Below are positions 6,307 through 11,437 of a stretch of 11,437 bases of DNA, piece by piece. Source of the stretch: Bacillota bacterium (GTDB lineage Bacteria > Bacillota_E > JAJZYS01 > JAJYTV01); the NCBI GenBank assembly GCA_021845645.1, contig JAJZVM010000133.1, positions 1 to 11,437 on the forward strand. Direction: 5' to 3'. How positions within the stretch are numbered: position 1 is the stretch's first letter; each line of letters opens with the position of its first letter. Under the pieces are notes generated by a model. It was given only the letters and a program-made list of their open reading frames with translations. It did not search any database and had not been told where the DNA came from. The position numbers and the translations under genes are program-made.

Positions 6307-6915
6307 TCAGAGTCGACGACGGATCTCCGGTCCAGCCTCCGGCGGCTGCAGATCAAGGTCCTGGTCGACGCGCCTTGCGAAGATCACGTGGTCTTGCCAG
6401 TGGCCCGCGATCTTGAGATAGCCGGGGGCGAACCCCTCGCGGCGGAAGCCGTTCTTCTCGAGCACGCGCTGCGAGGCCTTGTTCCACGGCAGGGTCGCCG
6501 CCTGGAGCCGGTGGAGGCCGAGCAGGCGGAAGCCGATCTCGCAGCCGATTGCGGCCGCCTCCGTCATCAGCCCCTGCCCCTCGTGCCTATGGTCCAGTGC
6601 GTAGCCGACGTAGGCGTTCTGGAACACGCCGCGAACCACGTTGTTCAGGTTGAAGCGGCCGATCAGGCGCCCACCTTGCTGCAGAAATATGCCGAAGTGG
6701 TAGCCTTGGTCGCGCGCGGCGCGCTCAAGGTAGCTGGCGATGTGGGCCTCCTGCTCCGGCAGAACAAGTTCGCGCTCGTCCTGGAGCGGCTCGTACGGTC
6801 GCAGAAACTCGAGATTGTCGCGGCGGTAGCGGAGAAGCTCCTGCGTGTGGTCGCGGCGCAGGAGTTCCAGATAGACGCGCGGCCCGGTGAAACGCCTTGA
6901 CGGCTCGATCGGCAT
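6307..6915 (-). CDS. GNAT-family N-acetyltransferase (RimJ/RimL-like)
   Basis: A 202-residue cytoplasmic acetyltransferase of the GNAT superfamily, closest in style to RimJ/RimL and SpeG-type proteins. The acetyl-CoA pyrophosphate loop is R110-H-E-G113-Q-G115 after the strand VGYALDH. Motif B is complete: LHRLQAATLPWNKASQRVLEK at ~134-154, then NGFRREG (155-161). Family members acetylate protein N-termini, small amines or antibiotics; the substrate is not apparent. Two ATGs six bases apart are possible (6921 and 6915). The second is preferred because AGGGAG lies 9 nt before it but only 3 nt before the first. The C-terminal tail from residue 182 is charged and beyond the fold. The gene diverges from an MFS exporter, an arrangement sometimes seen for resistance functions, and probably heads an operon with the TM2 gene. 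Confidence 0.9.
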   Translation of the reverse strand: MPIEPSRRFTGPRVYLELLRRDHTQELLRYRRDNLEFLRPYEPLQDERELVLPEQEAHIASYLERAARDQGYHFGIFLQQGGRLIGRFNLNNVVRGVFQNAYVGYALDHRHEGQGLMTEAAAIGCEIGFRLLGLHRLQAATLPWNKASQRVLEKNGFRREGFAPGYLKIAGHWQDHVIFARRVDQDLDLQPPEAGPEIRRRL

Positions 6916-6956
6916 CGTCATCCGCTCCCTGCGCCGGACGGCTGCCCATCCGGACC

Positions 6957-6976
6957 GGATTGTTATCGCGCAATTC
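6957..6976. promoter_or_regulatory. AT-rich dyad between divergent acetyltransferase and MFS genes
   Basis: ATTG (6959-6962) and CAAT (6971-6974) are separated by 8 bp, with further G-T and G-C symmetry outside. This is the only AT-rich stretch in the 158-bp divergent interval and so the likely place for a promoter or operator. The minus-strand reading contains GATAAC as a possible -10. No clear -35 pairs with it. Confidence 0.25.
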
Positions 6977-7073
6977 GTGCGGCCTCGTGTCGAAACCTGC
7001 GCTCCTCGCGCGCCAAGGAGCGTTTGACCCGAGGCAGGTGCCAACGGATGCGTGGGCGAAGCCAGGGCGCCAT

Positions 7074-8348
7074 ATGCACGACATCGGCTCCAAAAAGCCA
7101 GCCCTGCTGCGCGAGCGCGACATCCGCTGGTTCCTGTCCGGTCGTCTCGTGGCCGAGATCGGCTCGCGCATCAGCCGCGAGGGCCTGCCGGTCACCGCCA
7201 TCCTCACCCTCGGCACCGGCGCTCTCGGGCTCAGCGTTCTGGCGGCAGCCACGCAGTTGCCTGGCCTTCTCCTGTCGGCGCACGCCGGCGCCCTGACGGA
7301 CCGCATGCGGCGCCGTCCCCTCCTGATCGCCTTGGACCTGGCGCGCTTCCTGCTGCTGCTCGCGGTGCCGGTGCTCAGCGCCATCCACCTGCTTGCGCTT
7401 TGGCAGCTCGTCGCCGTATCCCTGCTCGTCGCCGGCATCGGCTTCGCCTACAGGATTGCCGATCAGGCCTATCTGCCGGCCCTGGTCGGGCGGGCGCGCC
7501 TCGAGGAGGGCAACCGACTGGTCTATGCGGCCGGGAGCATAGGCGAGACGACCGGCCCCGCGGTGATGGGCGCACTTGTGCAGGCGCTCGGGGCACCGGC
7601 TGCCATCCTCTTCGATGCGATCGCCAATCTCGTATCGGCGCTGACCATCCTGAAGATCAGGCGCCCGGAACCTGCCACGGCGGCAACGCCTGAGGGCCAG
7701 CCGCTGCCCAGAGCAGCGCAAGGCCTGCGGGTGGTGATGGGTCATCCCCTGCTTCGCCCGCTCGCGACCGTCCTGGCCGTCTCGAGTCTCTTCGGCGGAG
7801 CCTTCGCCGCGCTCTACGAACTGTACGCCCTGCGCACCCTGCACCTGGGACCTTTGGCCCTGGGCGTCCTGGTGACGCTCGGCGGCGTCGGCTCGCTGAT
7901 TTCGGCGGCCATCTCGCAGAGTATCGTAAGGCGCCTTGGCATCGGCAAGACCCTGACTCTCAGCATGCTCGCCAGCGGTCTTATCGGCCTGTGCGTTCCC
8001 ATTGCGGGCGGCGGGTTCGTGCTGGCCTTCGCCGCATTGGCGATGGCACAGCTGGGCGGCGATCTCAGCGGTACGCTCTACGAGCTCAACGAGACCGTGC
8101 TGCGCCAGAGCCTGACGCCCGACAGCTGGCTCGGCCGCGTCAACGGCGGGATGCAGTTCTTCGGCGGGCTGTTCGGGCTCGCCGGCACCCTGCTCTTCGG
8201 TCTGCTGGCGGAGTCGATCGGGATACGGGTGGCCTTCTGGGTAGCGGCACTCGGCGACCTCGTGCTCGCCCTGTGGTTCCTGGGTACGGCGGTAGGCCGC
8301 ATCAGCCTGCCGCCGGCTCCGGACGAAGCCGCTTTCCGGCGCGCCTGA
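7074..8348 (+). CDS. MFS exporter (MFS_3 / EntS-like branch)
   Basis: A 424-residue inner-membrane major facilitator protein with about 12 helices. Motif A between helices 2 and 3 reads GALTDRMRRRP (72-82). The stretch ADQAYLPALVGRARLEEGN, followed by GETTGPAVMGAL, is characteristic of the MFS_3 (enterobactin-exporter-like) branch. Members export siderophores, macrolides or other small molecules; the substrate here is unknown. The start is ATG 7074, with AGGG 6 nt upstream; the frame is open further upstream but overlaps the divergent acetyltransferase start. The proline/alanine-rich segment at ~200-215 is the central cytoplasmic loop. The gene converges with arsB, the two stop codons being 25 bp apart. 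It is distinct from the MFS gene at 2190, with different motif spacing and a longer N-terminus. Confidence 0.9.
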   Translation: MHDIGSKKPALLRERDIRWFLSGRLVAEIGSRISREGLPVTAILTLGTGALGLSVLAAATQLPGLLLSAHAGALTDRMRRRPLLIALDLARFLLLLAVPVLSAIHLLALWQLVAVSLLVAGIGFAYRIADQAYLPALVGRARLEEGNRLVYAAGSIGETTGPAVMGALVQALGAPAAILFDAIANLVSALTILKIRRPEPATAATPEGQPLPRAAQGLRVVMGHPLLRPLATVLAVSSLFGGAFAALYELYALRTLHLGPLALGVLVTLGGVGSLISAAISQSIVRRLGIGKTLTLSMLASGLIGLCVPIAGGGFVLAFAALAMAQLGGDLSGTLYELNETVLRQSLTPDSWLGRVNGGMQFFGGLFGLAGTLLFGLLAESIGIRVAFWVAALGDLVLALWFLGTAVGRISLPPAPDEAAFRRA

Positions 8349-8359
8349 GCCGTTCTTCT

Positions 8360-8373
8360 TGGCCTCCTGGCCA
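8360..8373. terminator. Small symmetric hairpin between convergent MFS and arsB ends
   Basis: TGGCC-TCCT-GGCCA forms a 5-bp stem. It sits between the two facing stop codons and begins directly after the arsB stop on the minus strand. It could act in both directions, but neither strand has a T-run after it. Confidence 0.3.
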
Positions 8374-9669
8374 TCAGCCGTGCATGTGGACAACGAGGGT
8401 CAACGCAAGGAGCGCAGCCGCAAGTACCGGCAGCGTCAGGGTTAGGCCGACACGAAAGTAGTAGCCCCAGCCAATGCGCATGCCGCGGCGCTCCAGCACA
8501 TGGAGCCAGAGCAGAGTCGCGAGAGATCCGATCGGCGTGATTTTCGGTCCGATGTCGCTGCCCACGACGTTCGCCAGGGCGAGGCCAGTGCGCAGTGCCC
8601 CGTGCAACGGCGCCGCGTGGATGGCGAGCGCCGTGACCATGACCGTCGGCAGGTTGTTCATGGCGGACGAGAGCACGGCGGCGGCGTAGCCGGTGAAGAA
8701 GATGCCAGCCAGCGAGCCGCCGCCCGCCGCCCATGCGATGGCCTGGGCAAGGAAGCGCGTCAGACCCGCGTCGCGCAGGCCGAAAACCACGAGATACATA
8801 CCGACGGAGAAGACGACAATGCGCCATGGGGCCTCGCGCACCAGCGCCCGGAGCGACACGGCCGGACTGCTCCTCGCGAGCCAGAGCAGGATGACGGCGG
8901 CGAGCCCGGCCACCAGCGAGACGGGCAGCCGCAGCGACTGGCTCAGCAGATAGCCGACCAGGAGCATCGCGAGAACGTACCAGGACGCGCGGAACAGCCG
9001 CTGGTCACGAATGGCTGCAATGGGCGGCGGCAGTTCCGCGACCGCCACGGCCTGCGGCAGGTCCCGGCCGAACAGAAGGTAGAGAGCGAGCAGCGATGCC
9101 AGGAAGGCGACAAGGTCCACCGGCAGCATGCGCAGGGCATAGCTGACAAAGCCGATGTGGAAGAAGTCCGCCGACAGGATGTTGACGAGGTTGCTCACCA
9201 CGAGCGGCAGAGAGGTGGCGTCAGCGATGAAGCCGCCCGCCATGACGAAAGCGAGGACGGCGCGCCGGTCCAGGCGCAAGGCCCGCACCTGCTCGTAAAC
9301 GATCGGGGTGAGTATGAGCGCCGCGCCGTCGTTCGCGAAGAATGCGGCGACGCCGGCGCCAAGCAGGAGCGTGAGTAGAAAGAGCCGGCTGCCGCTGCCT
9401 CTGGCGGCCCGCATCATGTGCAGCGCAGCCCACTCGAAGAACCCCGTGGCGTCCAAGACGAGCGAGATCAGAATGAGCCCGACGAAGGTCAGGGTCGGGT
9501 CCCAGACGATGCCCACAACCTCGCGCAGGTCCCGCAGTGTGACGACTCCGAGCAGAAGGGCGACAATGCCGCCTGCGGCCGCGCTCCACCCGATCGAGAG
9601 ACCCCATGGCTGCCAGATGACAAGGACAAGTACGGCCACGAACAGCGCAACGGCGAGAGCGGCGTGCAC
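8374..9669 (-). CDS. arsB: ArsB arsenite/antimonite efflux permease
   Basis: A 431-residue integral membrane protein, almost exactly the length of E. coli ArsB (429), with about 12 helices. Recognisable ArsB landmarks are IWQPWGLSIGWSA (18-30), LDATGFFEWAALH (72-84), the re-entrant FFANDGAALILTP (110-122), GFIADATSLPLVVSNLVNI, SSAMNNLPTV (334-343), and GPKITPIGSLATLLWLHVL followed by WGYYFR. ArsB extrudes arsenite or antimonite in exchange for protons, or with ArsA as an ATP-driven pump. The start is GTG 9669, preceded by GGGAGG with a 6-nt gap, and the protein then aligns from the first helix. The open frame extends further upstream but that part is unlike any ArsB N-terminus. No arsR, arsC, arsA or arsD is present within the window, so the gene stands alone. 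Its leader contains a probable terminator hairpin. Confidence 0.95.
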   Translation of the reverse strand: MHAALAVALFVAVLVLVIWQPWGLSIGWSAAAGGIVALLLGVVTLRDLREVVGIVWDPTLTFVGLILISLVLDATGFFEWAALHMMRAARGSGSRLFLLTLLLGAGVAAFFANDGAALILTPIVYEQVRALRLDRRAVLAFVMAGGFIADATSLPLVVSNLVNILSADFFHIGFVSYALRMLPVDLVAFLASLLALYLLFGRDLPQAVAVAELPPPIAAIRDQRLFRASWYVLAMLLVGYLLSQSLRLPVSLVAGLAAVILLWLARSSPAVSLRALVREAPWRIVVFSVGMYLVVFGLRDAGLTRFLAQAIAWAAGGGSLAGIFFTGYAAAVLSSAMNNLPTVMVTALAIHAAPLHGALRTGLALANVVGSDIGPKITPIGSLATLLWLHVLERRGMRIGWGYYFRVGLTLTLPVLAAALLALTLVVHMHG

Positions 9670-9701
9670 AGGTGCCCTCCCAGGCTCAACAGATCTGCTG
9701 C

Positions 9702-9722
9702 AAAAACCGTCAGGGTGGACGG
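9702..9722 (-). terminator. Intrinsic terminator-like hairpin inside the arsB leader
   Basis: Read on the minus strand: CCGTC (9722-9718), loop CACCCT, GACGG (9711-9707), then TTTTT (9706-9702). The 5-bp stem plus T-run points toward arsB and ends 32 nt before its GTG. No gene lies upstream on this strand to need a terminator, so it is best read as an attenuator. Confidence 0.5.
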
Positions 9723-9737
9723 GTGGCACGGACCCGC
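9720..9737 (-). promoter_or_regulatory. Candidate antiterminator stem in the arsB leader
   Basis: On the minus strand GCGGGT (9737-9732) can pair with ACCCGT (9724-9719): 5 Watson-Crick pairs and one G-U, with a 7-nt loop. Its 3' arm shares bases 9719-9722 with the 5' arm of the terminator hairpin, so the two cannot form together. This is the layout of a transcription attenuator. The sensing element, if any, is not recognised. Confidence 0.4.
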
Positions 9738-9832
9738 AGGCAACTGTCTGATGTCGGGGCGTGCCGGTGAAGGTGTGCTCGGCCGGTCCGACAAGCCCAG
9801 ACCCGGATGTGGCGCAGGGGCGTCCCTCGTCC

Positions 9833-9861
9833 AGACTAGGGTCACCGGTTGCAGCGGTCAA
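9833..9861 (-). promoter_or_regulatory. Putative arsB promoter
   Basis: On the minus strand TTGACC (9861-9856), a 17-nt spacer and TAGTCT (9838-9833). The -35 is 5/6 and the -10 3/6 to consensus. Start near 9826 would give a leader of about 157 nt that includes the terminator-like hairpin. Confidence 0.4.
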
Positions 9862-9881
9862 CGCTTCCAGGCGCCTTCAGG

Positions 9882-9908
9882 CACAATTCACAACATAACT
9901 TGTCGACA
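9882..9908. promoter_or_regulatory. AT-rich repeats between divergent promoters
   Basis: CACAA occurs twice separated by two bases (9882-9886 and 9889-9893). The perfect 8-bp palindrome TGTCGACA lies at 9901-9908, in the AT-rich middle of the arsB-sigma interval just upstream of the predicted arsB -35. Possible operator sequences; no known arsenic-regulator consensus is recognised. Confidence 0.25.
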
Positions 9909-9974
9909 CAGCGCGAAAGCAGGCAGGATCCGACCGCCCGGCAGCGAAAACTCGAGTCCAGGCTGTTCTCCATC

Positions 9975-10003
9975 TTGACAAGTTCCCTGGCCTGTGATGT
10001 ATT
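9975..10003 (+). promoter_or_regulatory. Near-consensus promoter of the sigma factor gene
   Basis: A perfect -35 TTGACA (9975-9980), a 17-nt spacer ending in TGA (an extended -10 TGn) and -10 TGTATT (9998-10003, 4/6). This is the best promoter in the window. Transcription would start near 10010, leaving a leader of about 184 nt before the ATG at 10194. Confidence 0.6.
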
Positions 10004-10015
10004 TGATACTTTGTG

Positions 10016-10028
10016 TGGCATCATGCCA
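10016..10028. promoter_or_regulatory. 13-bp palindrome near the sigma gene start point
   Basis: TGGCAT-C-ATGCCA is a perfect dyad about 6 nt downstream of the predicted transcription start. The position suits a repressor operator. It could also fold in RNA, but a one-base loop makes that unlikely. Confidence 0.45.
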
Positions 10029-10102
10029 TCCTTGTACCATGTAGCTTGCGGAGTCAGCCCCACCCACCAGCGCTCGCGCAGCCGGGCACCGGTAGGACCG
10101 TC

Positions 10103-10137
10103 GGCGCGCAGGCCGCCCCCCACTGGCGGAACGCGCC
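10103..10137 (+). other. Large two-part stem-loop in the sigma gene leader
   Basis: GGCGCG (10103-10108) pairs with CGCGCC (10132-10137). Inside it CCGCC (10113-10117) pairs with GGCGG (10125-10129) around a 7-nt loop. The stems are separated by an asymmetric internal loop (CAGG opposite AA). The hairpin is followed by TTCTGTCCTTC, not a clean T-run. It lies 57 nt before the start codon and may be a regulatory leader element. Confidence 0.45.
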
Positions 10138-10193
10138 TTCTGTCCTTCACCGGCTGGCGGTCGCTTCAATGGAACGAAGGTTGTGATGCGTAG

Positions 10194-11234
<1,041 letters not shown>

Positions 11235-11251
11235 CCGCGTCGCGAGGCGAG

Positions 11252-11292
11252 GCGGCGCCGAGGCAGGCCGCTTTGCGCCCTTGCCGGGCTTT
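11252..11292 (+). terminator. Weak tandem hairpins after the sigma gene
   Basis: GCGGC (11252-11256) pairs with GCCGC (11267-11271), followed by TTT. GCCC (11277-11280) pairs with GGGC (11286-11289), followed by TTT. They begin 17 nt after the stop. Either could terminate weakly; neither has a long T-tract. Confidence 0.35.
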
Positions 11293-11437
11293 CAGCATGC
11301 TCTGGTGCTTCCGCTCCAGAAAACCTAGCGTTTGTTGGGTCCGCAAGTTTTCCTTGATTTTTCGCTCTCTCGCACGTCGCAGCGTGTTCCATGAATATTC
11401 CTCTCCGCAGAGTCGGAGTTGCGACTTCGAGAGTTCT
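11293..11437. other. AT-richer tail without an identifiable gene
   Basis: After the sigma gene the sequence becomes noticeably richer in A and T, with GAATATTC at 11393-11400 and a hairpin AGTCG/CGACT at 11411-11426. I see no complete promoter or coding start that I trust. It may be the regulatory region of a gene beyond the window. Confidence 0.3.

Noticed and set aside
6963..8393. Long minus-strand open frame (476 codons) opposite the MFS exporter
   Set aside because: It is a hydrophilic, Glu/Arg/Gln-rich mirror of hydrophobic helices on the true strand, with no family resemblance.
9670..9861. In-frame N-terminal extension of arsB up to 9861
   Set aside because: The added ~64 residues are unlike ArsB N-termini and would start at the predicted -35. 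GTG 9669 has a well-placed ribosome site and gives the family's normal length.

Overview
This is a high-G+C bacterial chromosomal window, roughly two-thirds G+C by eye. It holds nine protein genes and no rRNA, tRNA, CRISPR array, insertion sequence or phage gene that I can see. The best taxonomic clue is the 346-residue primary-type sigma factor at the right end. It is short and lacks the long insert between regions 1.2 and 2 seen in proteobacterial RpoD. Its regions 2-4 read like those of Bacillota or Chloroflexota. The HelD-like helicase and the YhaO-like phosphoesterase fit a deep-branching high-G+C Bacillota-type organism. This placement is an inference.

Left part (1-3392). A metallophosphoesterase of the SbcD/YhaO type runs leftward off the window. 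Diverging from it is a flavin reductase of the NADPH-dependent FMN reductase (ChrR/YieF) family. Next comes an interval rich in inverted repeats. It is followed by a tight two-gene operon: a stand-alone ChrB C-terminal-domain protein and a 12-helix MFS permease. The three rightward genes look like an oxyanion or metal stress group, but only the last two are clearly co-transcribed.

Middle part (3409-6915, minus strand). A large superfamily 1 helicase resembles HelD, the RNA-polymerase recycling factor. Upstream of it lie about 430 bp of non-coding DNA containing its probable promoter, then a GNAT acetyltransferase and a zinc-ribbon/TM2 membrane protein that probably form an operon.

Right part (7074-11437). 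An MFS_3-type exporter diverges from the acetyltransferase and converges on arsB, an arsenite efflux permease with no arsR or arsC nearby. arsB and the sigma gene diverge across 524 bp. In that interval the arsB leader can form a terminator hairpin that is mutually exclusive with an upstream hairpin, which suggests attenuation. The sigma gene has a near-consensus promoter, a 13-bp palindrome near its start point and a long structured leader.

No single unknown multi-gene system stands out. The best leads are the arsB leader, the sigma factor with a degenerate N-terminus and structured leader, the HelD-like protein with a short N-terminal arm, and the ChrB-domain/MFS pair.
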